Source: Thelephora terrestris
Lineage: Eukaryota > Basidiomycota > Agaricomycetes > Thelephorales > Thelephoraceae
DNA length: 64,000 nucleotides
NCBI GenBank assembly: GCA_015956445.1
Contig: WIUZ02000003.1
Location: 1,240,001 to 1,304,000, forward strand
Direction: 5' to 3'
The position numbers and the translations under genes are program-made. This document shows positions 41,427-53,545 of the stretch, piece after piece. Under the pieces are notes generated by a model that ran no database searches, was not told the DNA's origin, and saw only the letters and a program-made list of their open reading frames with translations. Every line of letters begins with the position of its first letter. Position 1 is the first letter of the stretch.

Positions 41427-42859
41427 GGGTCAGATGTGTAGTTCAATGAGGGTGTATAAGTCAATGGTGTGTGGAGTGAACGAGATAGAGGGAAGGGATC
41501 TTGGAGTTCGATGGGAGGAAGTGAGGGGGTCGACGGGTTATAAACCTCTTGGGTTCAATTAAGCCTGTGTTGCATGATGTACTACGGCGGACAGAAACAG
41601 AGATGGTTCTCGACCTCTTGTGTAGCAACGTATGCAGGGCTAGCAGCATCATCTTCATCGCATATACCATCACTACACAACCTATCCACATCAGTACCAC
41701 CCGTGTGCCCGACTAAGCATGGAAAGAGGTGCACACCTGGCACTGACACTCCTGAGTCCTAATCCACCGGTTTTCCCCAAAAATGCAGCTCCGGTTCGTC
41801 GTCCCCTCTACGCGGTTGGCTTCTGCAGCCGGCAAACTGTTCGAGACGTCACTCAGGTGGCTCGGGCTACTCGGGGTGGTGGAAACAGGAGACCAGCATC
41901 GCTGATCACACGATGTCACCATCGCAAGGAGATAATCAGTGATTGGGATGTGGGGACACCGCCTATCTTGTAGATTCAGTCTGCTTCTCGTCAAGGTCAG
42001 GATTAAACAGGAAACTGATATATCTGGAGACAGGGTATGAGTCCTCAAAATATTTGTCCCGGACGCACGGTTGTTACCTCTCCGACGCCGTTGCCATAGG
42101 AGCCATCTTCGATATGGCTACGACTCAATTAGCTCCCCGAGGAGAGGAAGTGCTACAGAATTGGCTCCGGAATACCTTGCGATGCGCTGAACGGTCTTGT
42201 ATCAATTCCGGACAACTCATTCACCGAGACTGAGGGGGGATCGACGTCCTCATATCGCTATTCGTGCACTCCCATCTACATGATCTGGACTCCCAGAGTT
42301 TCAAAAATTCAGTCTCGCAGTCAATGACGGTAAGAACCACGTTGCCCGCATTCCCATGACAGACAACGGAGAGAGCTCGAACCTGTGGCGGAGACACAAT
42401 CTTCTGACGAACGCCGCCTGCACATGATCTGAACAACTAACCCCGCGGAAGGTGTGTCCGATATTCACTCAGTGGAGGAGTCGTAGAACGCGAACGCCTT
42501 CACAGGGCGTTTGCGGGCTACATAGGCTTCTCCCGTGGGCTACCTGCCAGCACTGCGTCGAAAGGATATCGAAATCAGTCGAGGGGGGATATGTGACTGA
42601 CTGGAGTCGGGATGAAGCGTCTTGTACGATTTGGGAATGGAGGGGTACAACGAGTCCCGTTACAAATTTACTGAGTGGGCTTGAGATTTCTACCTCATTG
42701 ACGATCCGGACAGAAGAATTGGACTCACAGAAGCACCGACCTGCACTCTATGCATATTTTCAAGCCACTCGAGAACGTCTCGTCGACTCCCAAGGGCGGA
42801 ATGCCTTGCATTGACCCTATCGTTCTCGTCCTTCGCCTCCCTACCCGATCGCGCCAGAT
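41427..42859. other. Intergenic, no supported gene
   Basis: Promoter side of M1 plus about 1.3 kb without a convincing model. A 120-codon plus-strand frame at 42452-42814 shows no splice pattern or family resemblance and was not accepted. This stretch could hold a decayed gene. Confidence 0.35.
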
Positions 42860-43315
42860 TTAGTGCCCCCGCCGGAGACGAAGTGGAGGTCGAGTAGTCG
42901 CGTAACTAAACCGCCGTTCTAATTGTGCGGTTTCATCCTGCAAGCGTGAGCTTTCGGGTTCTTCCAGCTCGTCTGTCGGTACGTTTGCGGCCAATGCACT
43001 GCTTGAGTTGGAGAACTGGTCTACCTTGAATTCTTGATCCTTTGCGTAAAGCGACCGAATAGCATCCTGCTGTTCCAGAGATACAATTTTTTAAGATTGC
43101 TGATGTCTAGGGTCACAGATGAGTGATTATAAAGCGCCTGACTGGGTTCGACCTTTTCGTTGGGAGTCGCGCTAGCACCCGGTGTAGGATTGACCCGGAC
43201 ATGCGGGGGTTTGGACAAGGGTACCTCCGCATCATGGTTGGGGATCTAGGAGATACCGTTGCTTGGATTTCAAATTCTTCAGAAACGCGAGGACACCAAC
43301 ATATCTAAAGGCCAT
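42860..43315 (-). CDS. Small hypothetical protein, divergent to EMC1
   Basis: Unrecognised, about 115 residues in three exons on the minus strand. It starts MAFRY at 43315. An intron of about 54 nt (acceptor tcctag) leads to IPNHDAEVPLSKPPHVRVNP. A second intron of 46 nt (GTGACC...GAACAG) joins NHSS to QDAIRSLYAKDQEFKVDQFS. The C-terminus is charged with a short helix (SSRLQDETAQLERRFSYATT) and ends RRGH at 42860. Coding evidence is the way frames agree across both introns. It shares a 132-bp intergenic space with EMC1, so the two are probably driven from one bidirectional promoter. Function unknown. Confidence 0.5.
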
Positions 43316-43447
43316 TCTCCCCGGTTGTTGTGAGAGATGGAAAGCTGGTGCGGCTCGCGAAACCCGACGTCCGGCGGCAAAGTCCGTTCCAACACCGCGA
43401 TCAGGGAGGACTGTCACCGGCGCTTCAGCCTCAGTCTAGCTGGGGTC
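43316..43447. promoter_or_regulatory. Candidate bidirectional promoter, small gene / EMC1
   Basis: Only 132 bp separate the two divergent start codons, so both genes must be driven from here or from within the neighbouring 5' region. No TATA box is evident. Confidence 0.4.
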
Positions 43448-46400
43448 ATGCATATCCTTTCCTCACTATGGACAACCTCATTTCTACTCTTCTTTGCACT
43501 GTCAGTATCATCCGTCTGGGCTTTGCATGAGTCCGAAGCTGGAGTCGTCGATTGGCAAAAGACTTTCATCGGCGTGCCAAGGACGGATGGACCTCGATCC
43601 GCCCCGAGTTTTCTGAGGATGAAGGCGAAAGGGAACGACACGACGAGCTTGATTATCTCTGCTAGTGAGAGGACGCTTGGAGCGGTGAATCCTGTGGATG
43701 GAAGTGTCGGTGAGTGTGAAATGAGGCGATGACGCCTCACGACTTCGCGTGCTCATATTGTCGATTTACCTGAAATTTCTTGCGCCGGATAGCATGGAGG
43801 CATATATTCGAACCCTCGCATCCCATACTCGGATACTACAAGAGCGGGAACGGTGTGTGTTGCTGAAGTACTCAATTTTGTCCCCGGCCTCACCCTCAAA
43901 ATTCTGGGTTTTACAGTCGTCGCGACGCTTTCTGGAGTAGGCGGTTCCGTACTTCACGTGTTTGACTCCCTTGAGGGCACGATTATACACGAGAAGAGGT
44001 TACATCACTCCCAAAACGGCCAGTTGTACAGCCAGAGGACGCTCGGTGTTGATGTCACTTTTGGTGCTCCGAGGACGGCAGGCCATGAAGCTAAGGATCT
44101 GTTCGTTTTAACCAATGGCCAAACAGTGCACCGGATCGGTGGGACGAGGGGAGATTTGCTGTGGTCATGGACTGCTCCTGAACAGACGTCTGTGGTTGAT
44201 CGTGTCCTCGCTTCTCCGTGAGCTAACTGCGCTTTAGGTCCTTGGTTATCCTGGAGCGTCTCACTGTCACGGATTCCACAATATATGCTATCGGGCTTGC
44301 AAAGTCATTTGCTTCGTACACTCTGCACGTAACGGCTCTCTCCGCGGAAACTGGAGAACTCTTGACGACGCAAAATATCCCTTCAAACATCCAGAACGGT
44401 TCTGATGATTTCCTTATGCTCTTTCCTCCCACTTCCGAGGACCCTCGCCTTGTTTGGATCGAGAAGGGCGTTGTGAGATCTGTGGCCCTGACCCCGAAGC
44501 TCACGAGTAAACCCCAAAGCCTAAGGGGTTCTGGAAATACTAAAATCCTTGATGTTGGGTTATCGAAGCATGGGATGTTCATCGTTAAGAAGGAAGATGG
44601 GTCAGCAACGGTGTTTAAGCTGAACCAAAATACCTTCGAGTCCATCTGGGACTTCGCTGATTCGGTAAGTTGCGTGCTCCCTGTGCCTTAGTCGTTTGCT
44701 GAGGCAACCGTACCCGCAGGCGACTTCTAGCAAGTACTCTGATTCAATATACGCTGGCTCAGTCGACAAGGAGGGAAAGCCATACATCGGGAGGATGTAT
44801 TGGTCCTTTGGCCTTCAGGTACACAGTTTCACCCCTGGGCGGAGTCTGCTTGTCATTGACTGTTCTGCGTAGGCTGGAGTTCTGCACGTTTTCACTCCTC
44901 ATCTTCTCGAGGGAAAGGGGTTGGTTTCTGGGTTCAGCTTCCCATTCAAAACCGATGACAATGGAATTATCAACCATGTACTGTTCTCCCACCTAAGCCA
45001 CCCCCATCGTGATTAACTGTGTGGTTCACTCTAGTACGCACTTGATGTTGTCAACCCTGACCGTCTGAAGGTTCTTTCGCGGATTGTCGTGACGACCACC
45101 ACAGGAGCTGTACAACTTTGGTTGGAAGAGAAGGTGCAGTGGACGAGGGAAGAGTCTCTATCCACTATCGCGGTCGCGGAGTTTGTCGAGCTCCCTGAAC
45201 GCAAGGCAATTCAATCTGGCACTACAGAAAGCGAGGGCTTTGTTGGCCGAGTGTTAAGGCACATTTCTGATGCTCAAGTGTGTCTCTTTCTTCTCACCTC
45301 CTTGCGTGATGAATTAACCTGTGCGTCGCATCATTAGGGTTTCCCTCAGTACCTCGCCGGATTTGTCAAACGATTCGCCACTGCCTCTTATGCCTCTGTA
45401 TCCGCCGCGATCTCACACGACTCTGGGCTCCACCGTGATGAATTCGGGTTTAAGAAAATCATTGTCGCTGCTACCGAGCACGGGAAGATCTTCGGTATTG
45501 ATTCGAGCAACGGGCATGTTGTGTGGAGTCGGGTCCTTGGACTTGGACCTGTTGCTGATGCCGGAGGGCTGATCGTCCCCCTGAAGATGTTCGCCGTGAA
45601 AACCGTTTCGGATGGAGAGGCTCCACAGGTTGTGTTGTTGACCGCCTTACGTGGTTTTGATGTGCGTGTGGACGTGGTTACTTGATTTAATCCCCACCAG
45701 AGGCTTACTTATCGTCCAGGGTACCGTCAATACGGTTGTGTATCACATCAATGCGCTCACAGGGAAAGATGAAGCGAATAATTCCCCAAAAGGTGACATC
45801 CTGCAAGGAACAGTGGTCTTCCCTGGACAACCTTCCGAAGCCTACCTCCTCCCTTCCAAAGTGAAGACGATTATTCTCCTCGACTCGGCCAACAACATCC
45901 ACTTATATCCTCACACGGAAGCAAACGTTCAAGCCTTTGCGGAACTCGCCCCGTCGCTCAGGTTCTCTCTGCAAACCAGCGGTCACACTCTGCACGGGTA
46001 CCAAATTGTACAAGGTGCTAGCGATAAAAGCGCTTTCTCTGCCCACCGGACTTGGTCCCTTTCTCTACCGAACAATGAAGTAGTTGGCTCCGTCATTCGG
46101 CCCGCGCAAGGACCCATCGCGTCCCTTGGTAAGGTCCTTGGAGACCGCAGCACCCTCTACAAGTACCTCAACCCACACCTTTTCGCTGTGACCACCGTTT
46201 CGAAGGCATCCGCGGACGGGGTCTGCTCGGTCTACCTTGTAGACGGGTCGAAGGGATCTGTGATTTATCATGCTAGCGTTGCCTCGACGAGGGGTACGTG
46301 CAACATTCAGGCTGAGCTGACGGAAAATTGGTTGGTGTATGGGTATTATGACGAAGACTTTGCTGGAGACCACCAGACCAAAGGTTATAGGATTGTGTCG

Positions 46401-47154
46401 GTGGAGGTGTACGAGGGTAAGGGGGTAAACGACAAGACTTCCAGGTAGGAATGCGTTTGAAGGTGGCTTGCAATTGCTGACGGCCTTTGCCTTGATACAG
46501 CTCCGAGTTATCATCGCTATCGGATAAGACACTTGATATCCATTTCTACGAGAGGTCGTTCGAGACGAATCAGCCCGTCACAGCGTTGGCTGCCACATTG
46601 ACGAAGTTCGGCATGACGACTAAAAATATGATCAGTAAGTCAGGGTCACCGGTGGTGTGCCTCAAATCCTGACGAGTCCCCCCCCCCCCTAGTCGCAACC
46701 AAGAAGAACCAGATACAGTCGATTCCAAGGAGGTTGCTTGACCCCCGCAGGCCGAAGGCTGATCCGACAGCCCAGCAGCAAGAAGAGATGCTGATAAAGT
46801 ATGATCCTGTCCTTCCTGCCGATCCACGACTTGTCGTTTCCCACCGATACGAGGTTCGTGTGCTGTCCCCTCTACCCACTATACCTCCCGGGCACTGATA
46901 ATCCGCTGTTCAGGTTGCGAACGTCCGGAAGATAATCACCTCCCCTGCGCTCCTCGAGTCAACTTCTCTGATTTTTGCCTATGGGCTCGACTTGTTTGGG
47001 AGTAGGGTCACCCCATCGGGCACGTTCGATGTCCTGAGCGAGAGCTTCAACAAGGCTCAGCTTGTGCTGACGATCGGAGGATTGACGCTTGCCATCGCTA
47101 TTGCTAGACCCATGGTTAACAGGAAAAAGCTGAAGGAGCGTTGGTTCCAGTAGA
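43448..47154 (+). CDS. EMC1: ER membrane protein complex subunit 1
   Basis: Largest lumenal subunit of the EMC, the ER insertase for tail-anchored and some multi-pass proteins. Exons: 43448-43709, 43793-43852, 43917-44217, about 44238-44664, 44720-44818, 44873-44977, 45035-45277, 45338-45661, 45720-46444, 46501-46634, 46693-46853, 46914-47154. It begins with a signal peptide (SLWTTSFLLFFALSVSSVWA), then LHESEAGVVDWQKTFIGVP, the beta-propeller segments (VHRIGGTRGDLLWSW; ATEHGKIFGIDSSNGHVVWS) and the DUF1620-type C-terminal part: YEVANVRKIITSPALLEST, AYGLDLFGSRVTPSGTFDVL, and a final membrane helix (LTIGGLTLAIAIARPMV) with a basic tail. The join between exons 3 and 4 needs an implausibly short 20-nt intron (44218-44237) and is unresolved. 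The intron at 46635-46692 has an 11-C tract before its acceptor. Confidence 0.9.
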
Positions 47155-47374
47155 CACGATTTCGTTCGATTTGTTAGAATAAGTGTAAATTATCTGCACA
47201 CGTCTTAGATTGTTCGAACCCTGCTCGACGCTTGTGATCGGAACGATCACGTTTGGCCTGATGGTCACGCGCGCGACGCGTTCACGTGGTCCGTCACGTT
47301 TCCTAATTGCACTTTTGTTCTAGCGCCCTACGCGCAACATTTCTTGGCCCTCCGTCTCCTCCTCCGCGAGAAGA

Positions 47375-50300
47375 ATGTCACAAGTCATTGTTATTTCTGA
47401 TGACGAGCAAGACGAGGTGTACATTCCTCGACGCCCGAACTTCTCTTCGCCCATTCCTCCCGGGAGATTTTTGGGAAAGCCTGAAAGTCCTGAGTCACCG
47501 GGAGAGCGGAGGCTGAAGGTTAATTTGAAGGTCGGGCCGCCGATACACAAAAAACGAAGGAGGCCGTCGGATTTGGAGCCCATGGAGGTACAGCCTGAGC
47601 CCTCGAATGCTAAGAAGGTGAAAAGGGAGGAGCGGAAAGCGGTGAGTACATCGTTCCGCTCCATTAACATGTGGCGGAGGCGCTGACGGGATCTTCCCTC
47701 CTGTTGTCGGCCTTGAATTTAGCTCACCATAGTGATCAACTCGCAAAAGGTGCAAGCGGTCGCCGCCCAGCACAGATGGATCTACCACTACAAACATCTG
47801 TTCATTCCGCTGGTCGGACGCAAGAGTAACTTTTTCACGCATTTGGATGCGGAAATGGAGGGGCTCGCTCCGGAGAAGAGGGCTATCGTCGACTTTGAGG
47901 ACATTGAGAAGCAACCAAAACTCATCAAGGGCGGACAAATGAAGGATTATCAGGTAAGGTGGCCCCGAGTCCCATTGTATGCTGAGGGGCTTGACCGCTG
48001 CTGTAGCTCCAAGGGTTGTCCTTCCTGGCTTGGATGCACAAGAATGGTACGTTCGTTCCACCACCAACCTTTCATTGGCTTGACGTTGGGTAGGCGTGAA
48101 TAGCATCCTCGGTGATGAGATGGGCCTGGGTAAAACGCTCCAGGTCTTGTAGTTCCCCCGTCCCGTTACGCCCTTCCTCACGATGAGTCTTATCATAGAC
48201 GCTGTCTCTGCTCGCGTACGTTAAGGAAAATTCATGCGGTATGCAGTCTCCCGCCTCCCGCCTCCGAGTGTCATTTTTAAGCTTGCATATCCATCAGGCA
48301 CAAGATCCGATCCACATTTGGTCATATGTCCCTTATCAGTCCTTTCCTCGTGGCTCAACGCAAGTACATGTTCTGCTTGAGTGCAGACCTTCAATCTGAC
48401 TCGCCCACAATAGGAATCCGCGCGTTGGGTGCCCAGTTTCCGGACGTTACGTTTCCACGGTCAAGCTTCAGAACGCACTCGACTTAAGAATAACATCCGT
48501 GATGGGGAAACCATTGACTTATGCATTACTACGTACGACTCGTTCGTGGCGGAACATGGGTTGTTCAAGAGCAAGCGGTGGAACTACTGCGTGTTGGATG
48601 AGGGTCACAAGATCAAGAACTCTGGGACTGCGATTGCTTCCAAGTTGCAGGGTATCGGTGCATCTCATCGCTTGGGTATGTCGTGCATCCGGGTGTTTAT
48701 GAGTGTCCTGACGAATTCTTCCAGTACTCACGGGAACCCCCGTCCACAATAACCTCGGGGAGTTATGGGGTCTCCTTCACTGGTTGTACCCCAGCATCTT
48801 CACGAGTGCCACTCAGAACCAATTCCAAGAGTCGTTCGATCTGTCCAGGGGTTCTTATTCCCTACCATTTCTCACCGCTGCGAAGAAACTCCTCGAGAAG
48901 ATCATGATTCGTAGAACGAAAGCGAACGTGGAAACGACCGTTCCACCCAAGGAGGAACTGACTGTGTTTCTTCCCCTAACGGAAGCTCAGCGGTTCTGGA
49001 CATATAGGCTACTAACTAGGATGGACACCATGGATCTGAAAACGATATTCACTTCAAAGATCGAGGCGGACAGCGACGACATCATTGATCATGGACGACG
49101 GCAGGTACAAGAAATATTGAGAGAGGAAATGGACCAAAAAAAGGCCAAACCGGCAGGTCGGATGATCAGGTCCTGGTGTGGCACCTCATGGCTAATTTCT
49201 TGGAGTAGCTTGGAAGCGCTTGATGAATCTTCTCATCCAATTGAGAATGGTTTGTGACCAGTAAGCACCGGTGTCATAAATGGGCTTTGCGTGTTGGTTG
49301 ACTTCCCTTTAGTCCCTATATCTTACACGATGCAGAACCATCTCCGTATGCGATTGGCGAACACCTGGTTGCTTCCTCATCGAAGCTCATCGTGATTGAT
49401 AAAATACTTGGTGATATATTGCCTAAGGGTGAAAGGGTGCTTATATTTTCTGTGAGTGCCGGTTCACCCTTTGCATTCCTTCGTTAATCCCAGATCCTTG
49501 CGAAGCAATGGACGAGGTAGGTGTGCTATCACACGTTGCTCTCGGTCCCTCACGGACAAAATCAGTATGCATGATCTGCTGGAAGATTTCATGGGGCTTC
49601 GAAAGATACCTTACGCTCGCCTGGACGGATCTACGAGTCGGCCGAGGCGAAACCTTGATATCCGATTGGTGAGTAGTGCCTGTTCCACCCGCGTGGCGCC
49701 TAGTAATTTCCCTCAAGTTCCAACAAGAAAAATCACGTATGCTGGCTCGAGTTTTCCTGTTCTGCGAGTTAACGACGTCGGCATAGCGTACCAGGTTTTC
49801 TTGATTTCAACTAAAGCTGGGGGGTTGGGAATCAACCTGACGAAGGCAACGACGGTCATTATGGTCGATTCGGATTGGAACCCTCAGAACGATCTTCAGG
49901 CCATCGCTAGAGCGCACCGAATTGGGCAAACGAAAACCGTGAAGGTATCGTAAGGAAAATGGGATCTATCGATGAGAGTGCTGACTGTGTGCGTATAGGT
50001 GTATCGACTTATCTGCCGCGGTTCTGTCGAGGACCAAATGCTCGACCGAATACGACGGAAGCTCTTCCTCTCGCTAAAGGTGATCGGCTCGGCGGAAGTT
50101 TCTCCTTCTGAAGAATCCTCGCTCGGTACTGCGGAACTCATGGATATCCTTCGTCGAGGAAGCAGCGCACTTTCTACGGACGGCGATGAGCTTACGCTTG
50201 CAAAGTTCCTCAAAGCACCGATAGAGTATATTCTTGAAGTCTCTCGCAGGATGGACAAAGTCAAGGAGACGAAGGTTAAATCGGAGCTCCCAGCCAAACA

Positions 50301-51273
50301 GGTCAACAAGGTCAAGAAAGAGCAAGATGTGGATCCGGAAATCGATCAGCGGGTGTTGCGAGACGTCGAGGAAGAAGAGATGAGGTTGTTGAAAGGCATT
50401 GCTCTTGTAAAAAGCAGGTTGTTTGAAGGGAAGCTCGTTGAAAGAGGGTCTGGGAACAAAGATATCGCCGAGGCTTGGAAGAACGTCCAGGAGAGGGCAA
50501 GGGTGGATAGGTTGGTCATGGTCGATGGTATACAAGTCGTAGCGGACCACATCGCGCCTCTCACGGTGAGTTACTTGACTCGTTGGTCGTGGAACTGACG
50601 CCGATCCAGCACTTGCAGGCATCCGGGGTGACGCCCGTCAAGAAAGGGAAGGGAAGGCCGAAGTTTGAGCATGAGGATTGGTGCAATACTTGTCGAGACG
50701 GAGGGGAGCTGGTGATGTGTCATGGCTGTCCAAGAGGTATCGTGTCTCGTCATATTGCATCTCCATATTGTTGACCGGTCTGAGTGTAGTGTTTCATCCT
50801 GAGTGCTACGGCTACAGCAAAGCGCATGTTGCTCGAGCCCCTATGATGATGTGCAGCCAGCACAAGTGTCACCTGTGTCTCAGAACTACGGGAGACGCAG
50901 GCGGTATGCTTTTCCGGTATGTTTCCCCACGCGCAGAGGGTTCTGGGTCTGGTACTGAGTTTTGCAGGTGCCAAACGTGTCCACAAGCCTTCTGCGAAGA
51001 CTGCTTACCGGAAGATGATATCGACGCCATCGGTGACACCTTACCAGAATTGTTCGATACTCTCATCCCGTCGCTTCTAGCTCTCGGACTGACCGACATT
51101 CTCGGTTTTACAGCTTGGTGCTTGGGTTCCGCGCGACCTCTACGGTTTACTTCATTCGCTGTCACGATTGTCAGGACGACTTCAAAAAGGATCCTTCCAA
51201 GTTAAAGTCGTGGCAGGAGGAGTTTGCGGAGACGGAGGAGAAGTTGAGGGCGGTGCTCAATCTTGGTCCCTGA
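47375..51273 (+). CDS. SNF2-family ATPase with C-terminal PHD fingers
   Basis: Chromatin-remodelling ATPase, nuclear. Eighteen exons; main boundaries 47375-47641, 47723-47953, 48007-48046, 48094-48143, 48199-48238, 48298-48359, 48414-48675, 48725-49156, 49209-49260, 49313-49451, 49494-49516, 49566-49668, 49718-49736, 49787-49944, 49999-50565, 50610-50736, 50790-50916, 50968-51051, 51114-51273. The acidic N-terminus ([11 protein letters not shown]) is followed by a basic stretch. ATPase motifs: [69 protein letters not shown]. After a charged linker comes a PHD-type zinc region ([56 protein letters not shown]), then an RCHDC motif and a charged tail ending NLGP. The intron at 48360-48413 has a GC donor. 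The helicase-then-PHD order resembles fungal ISWI/CHD-like remodellers; exact subfamily not assigned. (The exon list above has nineteen blocks; some small ones may be merged by alternative sites.). Confidence 0.85.
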
Positions 51274-52388
51274 GTTTGGTTTGTTCTCGGATTCTGACGT
51301 GGATGGACTCATGCGCAGGCCCTAACGGCTCACTGGAATGTCTTTCTTGTCGCTTTTTGCTGACCGCTGTCATTTTTGAGTAGATTATTTGAGAACTTAA
51401 TCCCACGACCTCAAATAAGGAGGAGCGCTGATCAGGCTGTACGTCCACTGTGAAAAATGGCAGAGGGACCACTCCTAGGTTTGATACATTTCCAGCGGGG
51501 GAGAAGAACGGAACTTCGGTCGCTCCCGTGACATCTCAGAAGTGATTTCGATGGTTTTGTTTCTGGACAGTGTAATATTGTCGACATTCTGTGCCATATC
51601 CTCTGAGATTGCTCGCTGAAGGCGCAACTGAGACTCATTGGGACATTTAGCGCCGACAGTTGTGCTTCCTGTGCGCCCAACGGGCATACACCTACGCCTT
51701 TTATCGCTCTTGCAATTTCGCTATGCATCGAACGACTGAGCATTCTCTGTTGCTCGTTGGGAGATATGTGAGGCCGCCAGTGAAGGATGCCTCGGAGGCT
51801 ATGAGGCGGAGACGAAGGATGCAATGCGGCGGGTGTTCGTCATCGGTCCGTATCCTGACGGAATCTCCCTTCCTGTTCCTACTAGCCCCAGGTCTGGCCG
51901 TTTACTAACTACACTGTCGGACCGGACCCAAGAGCCAATCAGCCGCGGATCGCGAAATGGAGAAGAATTGGCTCGCGATCGCTTGGGTTGTGGGGCTCGA
52001 CGAACCCCGCTGAGGGTCGGCTTGAGATAACACTACGTGGGAGCAGGTGGTTAACGGACTAGACCTTGCAGGGATTTATTCATCAAGTTATCGATCGACT
52101 AAGCCACTTTTGCAATGGGCCCTGGATGTCAATTGAGTAGCTGTCACCTTGGGTCGTGAGTAAGAAACGCTGGGCTGTCCCCGGAGACATTTCGTCTTCC
52201 ATAGACGCCTTTTCTTGTGGACTGGAAAGCGCCGGTGTTTCAAAATTCGACCCCAATGCTATTCAATCAGGTTTCCCACGAACTCCGGTCATGCCGAGGG
52301 GAAGATGGTATATACAATGGCGGTATCCCCAGACCAATGATCCCCTCCGACCGTTACTGAAACACCTTCCACAAGTTACCACTGAGCC
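51274..52388. other. Intergenic with duplicated-segment relic
   Basis: No convincing gene. A minus-strand frame at 51432-51824 has no recognisable pattern. From about 52066 the sequence resembles the segments before other family copies (see repeat entries). Confidence 0.35.
52066..52200. repeat. Decayed duplicated segment, copy 1
   Basis: Shares diverged blocks with 53340-53545 and 60305-60500: AGACCTTGCAGG, ATCGACTAAGCCAC, and a GAGTAAGAAACGCT...GGAGACATTTCGTC block. In each place it lies a few hundred bases upstream of an N-terminal exon of the multi-pass membrane family, which suggests a segmental duplication unit. Confidence 0.45.
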
Positions 52389-52496
52389 ATGTCGAATCCT
52401 ACGGAACAGCCCTGGTACGATGATCCAAACGCGCCGCAGATCCCATCCTCGATGTACCTCCAGGAGAAAGAAGATTTTGCTGGGTTTCTTCTTGGT
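52389..52496 (+). pseudogene. N-terminal exon remnant of multi-pass membrane family
   Basis: Encodes MSNPTEQPWYDDPNAPQIPS and EKEDFAGFLLG, matching exon 1 of copies M1 and M2. After about 36 codons the similarity stops and none of the membrane segments follow. A truncated duplicate. Confidence 0.65.
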
Positions 52497-53339
52497 CGAT
52501 CACGTCGGTCCCCCAACTGTCCCCATACAAGTGCCTCGTTGCCATGCGGTTCGCAAACCCTGCGCGACGCACCGCCGAAGATGCCAGCGCGTTAGCCACC
52601 GAGCAAAGGAATACGGCGGTTTGCTAGCCTCCGAAGATCTGATGTCCAACCCATGAGTCCACATCTCGACTCCGGACGTTTTGGCACCCGTATTGGATTG
52701 TGATCTCCGCCCTTAACATCTTTTTACCTTGGGCCCGTGGCTCGCACTGTGGCCACGTTCTCGTTTTGGCTGACACCCCCTCGTTATCCGTATCAACCCA
52801 CATCGGCGAACCATTTCACACACCGGTAACCGAAAATTACCTCCAGGGACTTTCGGATACGATAATACCAAAATATCCGGGGCAATAAATATGATTTCTG
52901 GAATCATGTTCCTCTCGAGCCAATGGCCTTAGACGGCCTCTTGATAAGTCCCGTTATGAATTGAACCGCTTTAGCGTTTATCCTGGACCGCTTCTTCATA
53001 CATCTTTCCGACGCCATCTATACATGAATCAATAAGTCATTGAATTTTCGCGCTTGATGTACCTTATCTCCGTAAGTACGTGCTTGAGTCCCCCTCAAGC
53101 TTTCTGTGACGCGGTTGGCTGGAATCACTGATTAAGCGAAGTGCGTCATATTCTGCTATCAGGCGTCACGACTTGACCTGCATAACAGGAATGTTCGAAA
53201 CGCCTTGGCGACTTCGACACTTATATGGGACAATTCTAGATATTACGAAGTCTCTCAGGTCGATCCTAGACTTCTTCCTCTCCTCAGGGATGACGACCTG
53301 TGCGATAATGGCCCCTAGTATTCAAGTGACGGCGGAGAG
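52497..53339. other. Intergenic, nothing recognised
   Basis: About 840 bp with only short frames and no family resemblance. Probably decayed duplicate sequence. Confidence 0.3.
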
Positions 53340-53545
53340 GTTGAGGCACTAAATCAGTGAAACAGACCTTGCGAGGATTCAATATCGATTCGTGGAAGAA
53401 CTTCAAATCCTCCATCGACTTAGCCACTTTCAGTGAACCCTGCGCGATTGGTTCCTTCGCGGACTGCAACGCAGCTTGAATTGAGGTGACCTCGAGTTGT
53501 GAGTGGGAGACGCTCGGTCTCGGGGACATATCGTCTTTCATCAAG
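53340..53545. repeat. Decayed duplicated segment, copy 2
   Basis: Contains the blocks ACAGACCTTGCGAGG, TCCTCCATCGACTTAGCCAC and GAGTGGGAGACGCTCGGTC shared with the copies at 52066-52200 and 60305-60500. A minus-strand 86-codon frame lies across it, but the frame is not kept in the other copies. Confidence 0.45.

Noticed and set aside
42452-42814. 120-codon plus-strand frame
   Set aside because: No splice pattern, no family resemblance, and no support from neighbours.
51432-51824. 130-codon minus-strand frame downstream of the SNF2 gene
   Set aside because: Composition and lack of introns or motifs suggest a chance frame.
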